Origin: Acidobacteriota bacterium
GTDB taxonomy: Bacteria > Acidobacteriota > Thermoanaerobaculia > UBA5066
DNA: 39,367 nucleotides
Direction: 5' to 3'
Assembly: GCA_029567505.1 (NCBI GenBank)
Contig: JAKPXO010000323.1
Coordinates: 1-39,367, forward strand
This document shows, piece by piece, positions 1 through 8,401 of the stretch. Position 1 is the stretch's first letter. Each line of letters begins with the position of its first letter. The translations under genes and the position numbers were made by a program. The notes beneath the pieces are model-generated. The model searched no databases and was not told the DNA's origin. It worked only from the letters and a program-made list of their open reading frames with translations.

Positions 1-68
1 CGGGCCAGGACGTAGCTGTCGACGGCGAGGGCGACGACGATGGTGAGGACGACGAAGAGAGCGACCAT
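1..68 (-). CDS. N-terminal start of a small membrane-anchored protein (partial)
   Basis: Only the first 22 codons lie in the window, and the gene runs off the left edge. The visible residues (MVALFVVLTIVVALAVDSYV, then LA) form one strongly hydrophobic helix of about 15 residues, so the protein probably begins with an uncleaved membrane anchor. The ATG at 66-68 has a clear Shine-Dalgarno sequence (GGGAGG) seven bases upstream on the minus strand. Bases 69-556 separate it from queE, so it probably has its own promoter. I cannot name the family: short anchors like this head many proteins, and the rest of the gene is outside the window. Confidence 0.6.
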   Translation of the reverse strand, partial: MVALFVVLTIVVALAVDSYVLA

Positions 69-139
69 TTCGAACCTCCCTGCGGGTTGTTCCGATTTCT
101 CTCGGCCCGCTTCGCCCGGAGATATCGCAAGGGCGCTGC

Positions 140-153
140 CAGAACCGGTTCTG
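140..153. repeat. Perfect 14-bp palindrome in the first intergenic region
   Basis: CAGAACCGGTTCTG equals its own reverse complement. It lies 72 bases upstream of the left-edge gene and inside a stretch with no convincing coding potential, where a dimeric repressor or activator could bind. The half-sites (AGAAC/GTTCT) are separated by only CG, so this is not a GAAC-N4-GTTC LexA box. Confidence 0.45.
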
Positions 154-299
154 TCGGCGTAAGTAGTTGCTTTTGTAGCGCCTTGTGCGGGATGAGCGGT
201 GCGAGCATGGTCCCGGGGCGTGCTGAACTCCTCTACGCACGGCGGGAGCCGTTCTGTTTGTGAAAGTCACTCTGTCTGCAACTGTTATGTGGAGATGAT

Positions 300-317
300 G
301 GGCTCGAAAGCGAGCCC
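300..317. repeat. Perfect 7-bp hairpin with AAAG loop
   Basis: GGGCTCG (300-306), loop AAAG (307-310), CGAGCCC (311-317). There is no T-run on either side, so it is a structural element or protein site rather than a clear intrinsic terminator. Confidence 0.4.
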
Positions 318-504
318 GTTGCGGTGTGTTGAATTTCGCAGCGGCTTGAGTCGGCTACGGCGAAGGGGGCGGGCGAGAACGCGGAACCTTTGTCCGGACG
401 CTCCGTACCTAGCGGCTGAAGCCCTTCGCGGAAGACCCGGGAGTCCGTCGTCGCGCACGCCCTCGCTCTCCTCGCCCTCGCCGCGCGGCGCCGAGACCCG
501 GTCG

Positions 505-523
505 GAAGCGCGGGGCTTCTTTT
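505..523 (+). terminator. Terminator-like hairpin with T-tail on the plus strand
   Basis: GAAGC (505-509), loop GCGGG (510-514), GCTTC (515-519), then TTTT (520-523). The stem is only 5 bp, but this is one of very few T-tailed hairpins in the window. It faces plus-strand transcription, although no plus-strand gene precedes it, so it is either fortuitous or marks the end of an unannotated RNA. Confidence 0.3.
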
Positions 524-556
524 CCTGCTCTCCGCTCCCGTTCCGCGGGACGGTGG

Positions 557-1198
557 TCAGCGCAGGCCGGCGAGCTTGTGCGTCTGCAGACCGAGCCGCC
601 AGCGCGGGTGAGCGAGGCACCAGGCCGCGGCGGCGGCCGTGTTCCGCTCGCGGTCCGGCCCGTCCATCGGCTGGAGGACGAACGCCCGGAACGCGAGCCG
701 CTCGTAGCGCTCCGGCTCGGCCCCCTCCTGCGGGAAGACGAGCTTCAGCTCGTCTCCGGCCGTCAGGAGCAGCTCTGCTCCGGCCTTGGGGCTGACGGTG
801 ATCCAGTCGAGGCCCGGGGGAGGCGTCCGGGTGCCGTTCGTCTCGACCGCCACGTCGAACCCCTCGGTGTGGAGGGTTTCGACGAGCGCCGCGTCGAGCT
901 GCAGGAGAGGCTCCCCCCCGGTGCAGACGACCAGCCGCCGGCCCTCGCCGGGGAGCGGCGCTTCCCAGGTTCGCCGGACCGCGGCCGCGAGGGAGGCCGC
1001 GTCGGCGAAGCGGCCTCCCCCGGGGCCGTCGACGCCGACGAAGTCGGTGTCGCAGAAGCGGCACCTCGCGGAGGCGCGGTCCTCCTCTCGTCCCGACCAG
1101 AGGTTGCAGCCCGCGAAGCGGAGGAAGACGGCGGCGCGCCCCGTCTGCAGGCCCTCTCCCTGGAGCGTGTAGTAGATCTCCTTGACGGCGTAGCTCAT
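557..1198 (-). CDS. queE: 7-carboxy-7-deazaguanine synthase QueE
   Basis: Radical SAM enzyme that converts 6-carboxy-tetrahydropterin to 7-carboxy-7-deazaguanine, the ring contraction in preQ0/queuosine synthesis. The 213-residue product opens [16 protein letters not shown]. It carries cluster cysteines at about 31, 46 and 49 (C-x14-C-x2-C), the extended spacing known from Burkholderia-type QueE rather than the standard C-x3-C-x2-C. The CTGGEP motif and the Gly-rich SAM-binding segments are present. The start at 1198 is chosen because MSYAVKE is where the family begins and because ATG and the queC stop share bases in an ATGA overlap. Upstream in-frame codons only extend into queC. It is the last gene of a queC-queE pair. 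Confidence 0.93.
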   Translation of the reverse strand: MSYAVKEIYYTLQGEGLQTGRAAVFLRFAGCNLWSGREEDRASARCRFCDTDFVGVDGPGGGRFADAASLAAAVRRTWEAPLPGEGRRLVVCTGGEPLLQLDAALVETLHTEGFDVAVETNGTRTPPPGLDWITVSPKAGAELLLTAGDELKLVFPQEGAEPERYERLAFRAFVLQPMDGPDRERNTAAAAAWCLAHPRWRLGLQTHKLAGLR

Positions 1199-1899
1199 GC
1201 GGTCCGCGGGCGCTCGAGGGCCGGGTCGGGGACGCCCGCCTCGCGGAAGCCCTTCGCCCGCAGGAGACAGGCGTCGCAGCGAAGGCACGGGGCGCCGCCG
1301 GCCGAAGGGTCGTAGCAGCTCAGCGTGAGGCCGTAGTCGACGCCGAGGGCGAGGCCGGTCCGGACGATCTCGGCCTTCGTCATCGAGAGGAGCGGCGCGC
1401 GGACGCGGAAGCGTCCGGCGCCCTCGACTCCGGCGCGCGTCGCGAGGTTCGCCATCGCCTCGAACGCCGCGACGAACTCGGGACGGCAGTCGGGGTAGCC
1501 GCTGTAGTCGAGGGCGTTCACGCCGACGAAGATGTCGAACGCCCCGAGGACCTCGGCCCAGGCGAGCGCGAACGAGAGGAAGACGGCATTGCGTGCCGGG
1601 ACGTACGTCACCGGGATCCCGTGCGCGATCGCGTCGTCGGCGCGGTCCTTCGGGACGTCGAGGTCGGCCGTGAGCGCCGAGCCTCCGAAAAGTCCGAGGT
1701 CGATCGACGCGACGACGTGGCGCTCGGCGCCGAGCGCCGCGGCGACGCGTCCGGCCGCGGCGAGCTCGGGGGCATGCCTCTGGCCGTAGCGGAAGCTGAG
1801 GGCGTAGGGCGCGAAGCCTTCGTCCTTCGCGATCGCGAGGCAGGTGGCCGAGTCGAGGCCGCCCGAGAGGAGGACGACGGCGGAGGGGCGGGGCGTCAC
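1195..1899 (-). CDS. queC: 7-cyano-7-deazaguanine synthase QueC
   Basis: ATP-dependent enzyme that converts 7-carboxy-7-deazaguanine to preQ0. The 234-residue product has the PP-loop SGGLDS at 12-17 near its N-terminus and the C-terminal zinc-site cysteines (CYDP...PCLRCDAC). I chose the GTG at 1897-1899 because it places the PP-loop at the usual distance. An in-frame ATG lies further upstream, but using it would run the start back into the HD-GYP gene and add unconserved residues. It overlaps queE by four bases (ATGA). QueD, QueF and QueA are not in this window, but tgt is at the right edge. Confidence 0.92.
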   Translation of the reverse strand: MTPRPSAVVLLSGGLDSATCLAIAKDEGFAPYALSFRYGQRHAPELAAAGRVAAALGAERHVVASIDLGLFGGSALTADLDVPKDRADDAIAHGIPVTYVPARNAVFLSFALAWAEVLGAFDIFVGVNALDYSGYPDCRPEFVAAFEAMANLATRAGVEGAGRFRVRAPLLSMTKAEIVRTGLALGVDYGLTLSCYDPSAGGAPCLRCDACLLRAKGFREAGVPDPALERPRTA

Positions 1900-1936
1900 G
1901 GCGGTTTCATACCACGGGCCGTTGCCGTATGCGGGC

Positions 1937-3235
1937 TCAGCCGGACGGAGGCGCTTCGCCGCGTCCCTCCTGATCATCGAGCGTGGCGGCGCGGAAGCAC
2001 TCCTCGAGGTTCGCGGCGACGAGCTCGACGCCGCGCGGGTCGAGCTTTCCCGTCTCGACGAAGCGGCGAAGATGGTCGAGGATCGCCTCCGGTCCGAGCG
2101 GGCCGCGGTAGGGGCGTCGCTGTGCGAGGGCCTGGAAGACGTCCGCGATCGCGAGGAGCCGGGCGGGAAGGGGGATCTCCTCTCCGCGCCGGTGGAACGG
2201 GTAGCCCTTCCCCGAGAGCCCCTCGTGGTGATAGCCGGCCCAGGCGGCGATCTCTCGAAGCGGCTCGACCCGGCGGAGGATCTGGAACGTCTCGAACGCG
2301 TGCCGCTCGATGGCGGCGAACTCCCCCGCGTCGAGCGGCGCCTGCTTGTCGAGGACCTCGTCGGGGACACGGAGCTTGCCGAGGTCGTGGAGGAGGCCGG
2401 CGACCCGGAGGTGGGCGGAGGTCCGCGGGTCGAGGCCGGCGAGGCGGCCGAGGAGCGCGGCGAGCCGGGCGACGGCGACGGAGTGGGCGGCCGTGTAGGG
2501 GCTCTTCGCGTCGACGATCTCCGCGAAGACGAGGGCGAGGTCCTCGAGCGCGGAGGCGGGCACGGTCCGGCTCCTCTCGAGGCGCATCTCGTCCCGCAGG
2601 GCCCTCTCGAGGTGGTGCGCCTCGAGAGTGAGCCAGAAGGCCTCCGCCGCCGACGCCGCCAGGAAGGCGCCGACGGTCTCCTCGGCGAACAGACCTCCCG
2701 AGCGGGCGAAGACCCAGCGGCGCATCTCGTCCGTCGCGAGGAGGGGGTCGGAGCCCCGACGGGCCTGGAGGAGAGCGTCCACGCGGTCGGCGAGGAAGAC
2801 GAGGTTCGCCAGGAGGGCGATGCGAGGGTCGGCGGCTCGGCGCTCGTCCGAGTCCCAGGGCGTGTGGTGGAGGCCGACGATCGCCGCGACCCGGGAGAGG
2901 GGGTCGAAGCGGCGGAGGAGGCCCGCGCCGGCCTCCGCATGGCCGCGGGCCTCCTCGAACGCGAAGTCGGCCTCGAGGAGCCTCGCGTGGAGGCGCGTCG
3001 ACGAGACGCCGCAGTCGTGCAGGACGGCCGCGAGGAGGAGGTCGCTTCTCTCGTCCTCCTCGAGCGCGAGCGATCGGCCGCACGAGGCCGCCATGAACGC
3101 GACACGCTTGCCGTGCTGGACGACGTGCGTCCCGACGAGGTCGAGGGCGTCGGAGAGGGCGAGGACGACCTCGTTCAGGTCGATCCGCTCGGGGTCGGAG
3201 CCGTCGGCAGGCCGGGTCTCGCCTTCCGTCCTCAT
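1937..3235 (-). CDS. HD-GYP-type protein with two HD domains
   Basis: Probable cyclic-di-GMP phosphodiesterase or related phosphohydrolase, 432 residues, with no membrane segment. The N-terminal half (about 30-200) is a first HD-like domain with HD at 73-74 and HH at 123-124 but no GYP. The C-terminal half (about 235-420) is a full HD-GYP domain with H251, HD 283-284, H312, HH 336-337, GKGYP near 342-346 and D365. The ATG at 3235 follows an AGGGAG ribosome-binding site. It is co-directional with queC (37-base gap) and divergent from the lipid-modification operon. It has no receiver or GAF domain, so any input may come through the first HD unit. c-di-GMP activity is inferred from motifs. Confidence 0.88.
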   Translation of the reverse strand: MRTEGETRPADGSDPERIDLNEVVLALSDALDLVGTHVVQHGKRVAFMAASCGRSLALEEDERSDLLLAAVLHDCGVSSTRLHARLLEADFAFEEARGHAEAGAGLLRRFDPLSRVAAIVGLHHTPWDSDERRAADPRIALLANLVFLADRVDALLQARRGSDPLLATDEMRRWVFARSGGLFAEETVGAFLAASAAEAFWLTLEAHHLERALRDEMRLERSRTVPASALEDLALVFAEIVDAKSPYTAAHSVAVARLAALLGRLAGLDPRTSAHLRVAGLLHDLGKLRVPDEVLDKQAPLDAGEFAAIERHAFETFQILRRVEPLREIAAWAGYHHEGLSGKGYPFHRRGEEIPLPARLLAIADVFQALAQRRPYRGPLGPEAILDHLRRFVETGKLDPRGVELVAANLEECFRAATLDDQEGRGEAPPSG

Positions 3236-3410
3236 CGTCGCTCCCTTCGGGACCCCGCGAGGCGGGAGTCCGATCGACCGTTTCCCGTGGCCGGCCTCGA
3301 GCTGCTCGGGAATCGTACGCCCGGGCGGGTCGCGACACTCGCCGTCCGGTCCGGGCTGCAATCCCATCCGCCGATCCGTTACGTAGGACGGCTGCGGAGG
3401 ACGAGGGAGG

Positions 3411-4667
3411 ATGAACCTGGCGATCGTGGGTACGGGGATCTCGGGCCTCGGGGCCGCCTGGCGGCTCCACGAGAGGCACGACGTCCGCGTCTTCGAGAGG
3501 GAGCGACGCCCCGGAGGCCACAGCCACACGGTGGACGTCCCCGGCTCACGCGGCGCGGTCCCCGTCGACACCGGCTTCCTCGTCTACAACGAGGTGACCT
3601 ACCCGAACCTCGTGAAGCTCTTCGCGACGCTTGGCGTCCCGACGAAGGAGAGCGACATGTCGTTCTCCGTCCGCTGCGAGCGCTGCGACCTCGAATGGTG
3701 CGGGACGGGGCTGTCGGGCGTGTTCGCCCAGCCGGCGAACCTCCTGAAGCCCTCGTTCCACGGGATGCTCCTCGAGATCGCCCGCTTCAACCGCGAGGCG
3801 CCCCGTCTCCTCGAGGAGAGAGGGGCCGAGACGCTCACGCTCGCCGCGTACCTCGACCGCGAGCGGTACGGTGCCGCGTTCCGGAACCACTACCTGATCC
3901 CGATGGCCGCCTCCGTCTGGTCCTCCGGCCCCGCGGCGATGGAGACCTTGCCCTCGGCGACGCTCGTCCGCTTCTTCCGGAACCACGGCTTCCTCGGGGT
4001 GACGACGCAGCTCCGGTGGCGGACGGTCGACGGCGGAAGCCGCGAGTACGTGAAGCGCCTGACGGAGCCGTTCCGCGACCGGCTCCATCTCGGGAACGGC
4101 GTGACGAGAGTCCGGCGGGACGCGCACGGCGTCGAGCTCGTCTTCGCGGACGGCGGGAGCCAGCGGTTCGACGGCGTCCTGATCGCGACGCATGCCGACG
4201 AGGCGCTCGCGATGCTCGAGGGGCCGACGGCGGACGAGAAACGCCTCCTCGGCGCGTGGAGCTTCTCGAGCAACGAGACGCTGCTCCACTCCGACCGTAC
4301 GTTCCTCCCGCTCCGGCGCGGCGCCCGCGCCTCCTGGAACTACCACCTCGAGGACTGCGAACGGCCCTGGGGCTCGGCGACGCTCCACTATTTTCTCAAC
4401 CGTCTCCAGGGGCTCCCGACGGAGACGGACTGGATCGTCTCCCTGAACCCGCGGCGCGAGCCGGCGGAGGGGACGGTCGCGCGGCGCCTCCTCTACACCC
4501 ACCCGGTCTACACCCCGGCGAGCGTCGCGACGCAGGCCGAGCTCCCGTCGCTGAACGGGAAGCGGCGGACCTGGTTCGCGGGCGCCTGGTTCGGCTACGG
4601 TTTCCACGAGGACGGGCTGCGGTCGGGCCTCGAGGCCGCCGTCTCGCTCGGCGCGGAGCCGCTGTGA
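3411..4667 (+). CDS. FAD-dependent amine-oxidase-like oxidoreductase of a lipid-modification operon
   Basis: Cytosolic flavoprotein of 418 residues with an N-terminal dinucleotide fold (GTGISG at 7-12, then ERERRPGGHSHT) and a C-terminal GAWFGYGFHEDGLRSG segment that closes the FAD site. It belongs to the NAD(P)/FAD-dependent oxidoreductase family typically found beside DUF1365 and cyclopropane-fatty-acid synthase genes. The likely role is oxidation or desaturation of a lipid or methylated acyl chain, but the substrate is not visible from sequence. The start is supported by purine-rich GGAGGAC and GGGAGG just upstream. It is the first gene of a five-gene cascade, and its stop overlaps the next GTG start (GTGA). 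Confidence 0.87.
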   Translation: MNLAIVGTGISGLGAAWRLHERHDVRVFERERRPGGHSHTVDVPGSRGAVPVDTGFLVYNEVTYPNLVKLFATLGVPTKESDMSFSVRCERCDLEWCGTGLSGVFAQPANLLKPSFHGMLLEIARFNREAPRLLEERGAETLTLAAYLDRERYGAAFRNHYLIPMAASVWSSGPAAMETLPSATLVRFFRNHGFLGVTTQLRWRTVDGGSREYVKRLTEPFRDRLHLGNGVTRVRRDAHGVELVFADGGSQRFDGVLIATHADEALAMLEGPTADEKRLLGAWSFSSNETLLHSDRTFLPLRRGARASWNYHLEDCERPWGSATLHYFLNRLQGLPTETDWIVSLNPRREPAEGTVARRLLYTHPVYTPASVATQAELPSLNGKRRTWFAGAWFGYGFHEDGLRSGLEAAVSLGAEPL

Positions 4668-5461
4668 CCGGACGGGAGACGAAGAGGCCGCTTGCCTCGG
4701 CCCTCTACGTCGGCACGGTCCGCCACCGGCGGCTCACGCCGAAGCCCCACGCCTTCTCGTACCGGGTGTGGCAGCTCCTCCTCGACCTCGACGAGCTGCC
4801 CCGGATCGAGGAAGAGGTCGGCCTCTTCCGGCACAACCGGAGCGGCTGGACCGCGCTCTTCGACCGCGACTACCTCGGGCCGGCGGAGAGGCCGGTCAAG
4901 GAGAAGCTCCGCGACTGGCTCGCCGCGCGCGGCCACGTCCTCGGCGAGCGGCGCGTCCTCCTCCTGACCCACGCCCGCGTCCTCGGCTACGCCTTCAACC
5001 CGGTGAGCTACTACTACGTCCTCGGGGCGGACGGACGGCTGGACCTCGCCGTCGCCGAGATCAACAACACCTTCGGCGAGACGTTCGGGTACGTCCTCGA
5101 GCGGCGCGGGGACGAGCCGGGAATCCGGACTCCCCGTTTCCCGAAGGTCTTCCACGTCTCGCCCTTCCTCCCGATGGACCTCGAGTACGAGTTCCACCTC
5201 TCGGTCCCGGGAGACGGCCTCGTCGTCCACGTCGACGACTTCGAGAGCGGCGTCAAGGTCTTCGACGCGACGTTCTCGGCGCGGCGGCGGCCGCTGACGA
5301 CGGCGAGCCTGGCGCGGGCCCTCCTCGCGAACCCGCTGATGCCGGCGATGGTGATCGCCTGGATCCACTGGCAGGCGCTGAAGCTCTGGCTCAGGGAGCT
5401 CCCCGTCTACACCCGACCCGAGCCCCCGGCCGGGCTGATCCACACGAGGAGAGCCGCGTGA
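4664..5461 (+). CDS. DUF1365 family protein
   Basis: 265-residue protein of the DUF1365 family, whose biochemistry is not established. Family hallmarks are LYVGTVRHRRLTPKPHAFSY at the N-terminus, GYAFNPVSYYY in the middle, then INNTFGETFGYVL and KVFHVSPFLPM, and a hydrophobic segment near the C-terminus (PLMPAMVIAWIHWQALKLW) that may touch the membrane. The GTG start at 4664 overlaps the upstream stop as GTGA, and its own stop overlaps the CFA synthase start the same way, so the three products are probably made in fixed proportion. Its constant association with CFA-type enzymes suggests a role in membrane fatty-acid modification. Confidence 0.9.
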   Translation: MTGRETKRPLASALYVGTVRHRRLTPKPHAFSYRVWQLLLDLDELPRIEEEVGLFRHNRSGWTALFDRDYLGPAERPVKEKLRDWLAARGHVLGERRVLLLTHARVLGYAFNPVSYYYVLGADGRLDLAVAEINNTFGETFGYVLERRGDEPGIRTPRFPKVFHVSPFLPMDLEYEFHLSVPGDGLVVHVDDFESGVKVFDATFSARRRPLTTASLARALLANPLMPAMVIAWIHWQALKLWLRELPVYTRPEPPAGLIHTRRAA

Positions 5462-6747
5462 CCACTCTCGAGTCGACTTCCGACGCCCTCGTCTCCGGGG
5501 CCCCTTCGCCGGGGCTCCTCGACCGCCTCGCCGCGCGGCTCGCTCTTCGCGCGCTCGAGGGGATTCGGGAAGGGGCCGTCCTCCTGACGCTCCCGGACGG
5601 GACGACGCGCCGCTTCGGAGCGGAGGAGGCCCGCCCCGTTCGCCTCTTCGCGCGCTCCTGGAGGCCGTTCCGGGCGCTCCTCGCGGCCGGCGACCTCGGC
5701 GCCGCGGAGGCCTACCTCGACGGCGAGTGGACGGCCGACGACCTTCCGGGCCTCGTGAGGCTCTTCGCGAGGAACGCCGACCTCCTCGACCGCGAGACCT
5801 GGGCGACCCGCCTCACGAACGTGGCGAACCGGCTCCTGCATGCCCGGAATCGGAACAGCCGGGCCGGCTCGCGGCGGAACGTGCCGGTGCATTACGACCT
5901 CGGCAACGACCTCTACGAAACCTTCCTCGACCCCTCGATGACGTACTCCTGCGCTCTCTTCGAGACGGGGGACGAGACTCTCGAAGAGGCACAGGAGAAG
6001 AAGCTCCGCAGGATTGCCGAGAAGGCCCGGATCCGGCCCGGCGACCACGTCCTCGAGATCGGCTGCGGGTGGGGCGCCTTCGCCCTCCTCGCCGCGCGGG
6101 AGTACGGAGCCCGTGTCACCGGGATCACCCTCTCCACGGAGCAGGCGGCCCGGGCGCGGGAGCGGGTGGCGCGGGAAGGGCTCGCGGATCGCGTCGAGAT
6201 CCGGCTCGTCGACTACCGCGACCTCCCGGCCGAGGGAAGGACGTACGATCGGGTCGTGTCGGTCGAGATGCTCGAGGCGGTGGGGGAGGAGTTCCTCCCG
6301 GGCTATTTCGAGGTCGTCGACCGGCTCCTCGCGCCCGACGGGATCGCGGTGATCCAGTCGATCACCGTTCCCGACGACCGCTACGCCCGCTACCGCCGAC
6401 GCCCCGACTTCATCCAGAAGTACGTCTTTCCGGGGAGCCACTGCCCCTCCGTCGGGGCGATCGTTTCGGCCGTCTCCGCCCGTTCCCGCCTCCTCGTCCA
6501 CCACCTCGAGGACGTCGGGGCGCACTACGCCGAGACGCTGCGGCGGTGGCGGGAGGCGTTCCTCGCGAACCGGCCGCGGGTGCGCCAGCTCGGCTACGAC
6601 GAGCGATTCACGCGCCTCTGGGACTTCTACCTGGCTTACTGCGAGGGAGGCTTCGCCGAGCGTCATATCGGGGACGTCCAGGTCGTCCTGACCCGCTCGG
6701 GAAACCACGCCCTCGGCCCCGCGCCCGGCTACCGGGGAGAGGCGTGA
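5458..6747 (+). CDS. Cyclopropane-fatty-acyl-phospholipid synthase family methyltransferase
   Basis: SAM-dependent enzyme acting on double bonds of membrane phospholipid acyl chains, 429 residues. The N-terminal lipid-binding region is followed by HYDLGNDLYETFLDPSMTYS, then the conserved Cys at about 165 (YSCALFE), the SAM loop VLEIGCGWG (198-206) and VSVEMLEAVG. The position that is His in E. coli Cfa reads Gln here (VIQSIT). The downstream DFIQKYVFPGS and HYAETLRRW motifs are intact. The product could be a cyclopropane or a methylated chain. The GTG start at 5458 is set by the GTGA overlap with DUF1365. Confidence 0.92.
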   Translation: MTTLESTSDALVSGAPSPGLLDRLAARLALRALEGIREGAVLLTLPDGTTRRFGAEEARPVRLFARSWRPFRALLAAGDLGAAEAYLDGEWTADDLPGLVRLFARNADLLDRETWATRLTNVANRLLHARNRNSRAGSRRNVPVHYDLGNDLYETFLDPSMTYSCALFETGDETLEEAQEKKLRRIAEKARIRPGDHVLEIGCGWGAFALLAAREYGARVTGITLSTEQAARARERVAREGLADRVEIRLVDYRDLPAEGRTYDRVVSVEMLEAVGEEFLPGYFEVVDRLLAPDGIAVIQSITVPDDRYARYRRRPDFIQKYVFPGSHCPSVGAIVSAVSARSRLLVHHLEDVGAHYAETLRRWREAFLANRPRVRQLGYDERFTRLWDFYLAYCEGGFAERHIGDVQVVLTRSGNHALGPAPGYRGEA

Positions 6748-7301
6748 TCGAGGTCCTGCGCCGGCGGCTCGTCCGCCCGATCCTCGAGCAGCTGACGCAG
6801 GGGCTCTCCCCGGACGCGATCGCCCTGACGATCGCGATCGGCCTCGCGATCGCCGTGATCCCGATCGTCGGGACGACGACGATCCTCTGTACGACGGCGG
6901 CGATCGTCCTCCGGCTCAACCAGCCGCTCATCCAGGCGATCAACTACCTCTCGTTCCCGCTCCAGCTCGCGTTCATACTCCCGTACCTGAAGCTCGGTCG
7001 GCTCCTCTTCGGCGGACCGGCCGTCCGGATGTCGGCCGAGGAGCTCGCGGCCTTCGTGACGTCGCGGCCCGGGGAGGCGATCGAGGCGCTCTGGCGCGTG
7101 ACGCTCCAGGCCGTCGGCGCCTGGGCCCTGACGGCCCCTCTGATCGGCGCGGCGGTCTACTTCGCGGTGCGCCCCGCCCTGCGCGCCGCCGCGCGGCGGC
7201 TCCGGCCGACGAAGGGGGCGGACGCCCCGACCGGACCGGCGGCCGGGGCGAAGCTCGCCACGGTGCCGGTCCCGGCCGCCGAGGAGAGCGATGCCCGTTG
7301 A
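6744..7301 (+). CDS. DUF2062 membrane protein
   Basis: Small integral membrane protein of 185 residues with the DUF2062 pattern: an N-terminal basic segment, a hydrophobic pair around [20 protein letters not shown] and the conserved [19 protein letters not shown] further helix lies near 130-150, and the C-terminal tail is rich in Ala, Pro and Arg. Its biochemical role is unknown. It begins with GTG overlapping the CFA synthase stop (GTGA), and its end overlaps the next gene by 11 bases, which ties it into the lipid-modification operon. A membrane scaffold or lipid-handling role is inference from context. Confidence 0.85.
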   Translation: MIEVLRRRLVRPILEQLTQGLSPDAIALTIAIGLAIAVIPIVGTTTILCTTAAIVLRLNQPLIQAINYLSFPLQLAFILPYLKLGRLLFGGPAVRMSAEELAAFVTSRPGEAIEALWRVTLQAVGAWALTAPLIGAAVYFAVRPALRAAARRLRPTKGADAPTGPAAGAKLATVPVPAAEESDAR

Positions 7302-8346
7302 GCACGGCTGGGCGCAGCTCGCCCTCGAGCGGGGACTCGTCCCGGACGTCCTCGTCCGGCGCAGGATCCGCGAGCTCCTGCGCCGGCGGCTCGCCGAGGA
7401 GCGGGCCGGCGACGCCGAGGCGGCGCTCGAGCGCGAGGAGCGGCTCGTCGCCCAGATGCGGGAGAGCCCGGTGGCGCTCGCGACGGCCGAGGCGAACGAG
7501 CAGCACTACGAAGTCCCTCCCGAGTTCTTCGAGCTCGTCCTCGGCGCGTACCGTAAGTACTCCTCCGGCCTCTGGTCGGACGGGGTGACGACCCTCGACG
7601 CCGCCGAGGCGGCGATGCTCGCCCTCACCTGCGCGCGCGCCCGCCTCGAGGACGGGCAGAACGTCCTCGAGCTCGGCTGCGGGTGGGGCTCGCTGACGCT
7701 CTGGATGGCCGAGCGCTACCCCGCGTCCCGGATCGTCGCCGTCTCGAACTCGAGGAGCCAGCGCGAGTACGTCGAGGCCCGGGCGGCGGAGCGGAACCTC
7801 TCGAACGTGAAGGTCGTCACCTGCGACATGAACGTCTTCGACCCGGCGACCGGCCCGGCCTTCGACCGCGTCGTCTCCGTGGAGATGTTCGAGCACATGC
7901 GCAACTGGCCCGAGCTCCTCGGCCGGATCGCCTCGTGGCTGAAGCCCGACGGACGGCTCTTCGTCCACGTCTTCTCGCACCGCGACGTCTCGTACCCGTT
8001 CGTCGCGAGGGACGAGAGCGACTGGATGGCCCGGAGCTTCTTCACCGGAGGCCTCATGCCTTCGGACCACCTCCTCCTCCGCTTCCCCGAGCACCTCTTC
8101 GTCGAGGAGCGCTGGCGGGTGAACGGAACGCACTACGCGCGGACGGCGGAGGCGTGGCTCGAGAACCTGGACCGGAGACGCGCCGGAGCGCGGAAGCTCT
8201 TCGAGAAGGCGTACGGGCCCGCCCTCGCGCGCCGCAAGCTCGCCGAGTGGCGCGTCTTCCTCATGGCCTGCGCGGAGCTCTGGGCGTTCGGGGGCGGGAA
8301 CGAGTGGATGGTCTCCCACTATCGCCTGCGCCGCCGGTACGTCTAA
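7291..8346 (+). CDS. CFA/coclaurine N-methyltransferase-like SAM methyltransferase
   Basis: Second SAM-dependent enzyme of the cyclopropane-fatty-acid synthase superfamily, 351 residues, closest in style to the coclaurine N-methyltransferase-like branch. Visible motifs are [23 protein letters not shown] (125-133), [13 protein letters not shown] and [10 protein letters not shown]. The segment that is YSCAYW in E. coli Cfa reads YSSGLW (90-95), so the conserved Cys is missing. That argues against a simple duplicate of the preceding synthase. It starts 11 bases inside DUF2062 and closes the operon. The acceptor is unknown: a lipid intermediate made by the upstream enzymes is the obvious candidate. 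Confidence 0.88.
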   Translation: MPVEHGWAQLALERGLVPDVLVRRRIRELLRRRLAEERAGDAEAALEREERLVAQMRESPVALATAEANEQHYEVPPEFFELVLGAYRKYSSGLWSDGVTTLDAAEAAMLALTCARARLEDGQNVLELGCGWGSLTLWMAERYPASRIVAVSNSRSQREYVEARAAERNLSNVKVVTCDMNVFDPATGPAFDRVVSVEMFEHMRNWPELLGRIASWLKPDGRLFVHVFSHRDVSYPFVARDESDWMARSFFTGGLMPSDHLLLRFPEHLFVEERWRVNGTHYARTAEAWLENLDRRRAGARKLFEKAYGPALARRKLAEWRVFLMACAELWAFGGGNEWMVSHYRLRRRYV

Positions 8347-8369
8347 GGCGCGCGGCGGGTCGCCCCGGC

Positions 8370-8375
8370 TACACT
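8370..8375 (+). promoter_or_regulatory. Candidate -10 hexamer TACACT for msrA
   Basis: TACACT stands out in this GC-rich gap, 26 bases before the msrA GTG and after the previous operon's stop. No -35 box is evident. Confidence 0.4.
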
Positions 8376-8401
8376 CCGGACGAACGACCCGGAGGTGAAC
8401 C

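Larger units (their letters stand above)
69..556. other. 488-base intergenic region without a convincing gene
   Basis: This is the only gap above 300 bases. It lies upstream of the left-edge minus-strand gene and downstream of queE. Frames that stay open here translate to Arg/Ser/Pro-rich, low-information sequence and have no family resemblance. Local composition at about 160-350 is visibly less GC-rich than the flanking genes. It holds a 14-bp palindrome (140-153), a perfect 7-bp stem with an AAAG loop (300-317) and a small plus-strand hairpin followed by TTTT (505-523). A plus-strand non-coding RNA ending near 523 is possible but unproven. I see no tRNA, tmRNA, RNase P or 6S signature. Confidence 0.5.

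Noticed and set aside
140-153. LexA-type operator
   Set aside because: Half-sites are separated by two bases, not the four of GAAC-N4-GTTC boxes, so I keep it only as an unassigned palindrome.
199-795. Plus-strand frame in the first intergenic region
   Set aside because: Its composition (Arg/Ser/Pro-rich) has no protein character, it has no ribosome-binding site, and it runs antisense into queE.
1900-1980. Earlier in-frame ATG for queC
   Set aside because: It would overlap the HD-GYP gene and add about 25 residues with no family counterpart; the GTG puts the PP-loop at the normal distance.
1844-5461. 1205-codon plus-strand open frame
   Set aside because: Most of it is antisense to HD-GYP and out of frame with the FAD oxidoreductase; only the DUF1365 end (from 4664) is real.
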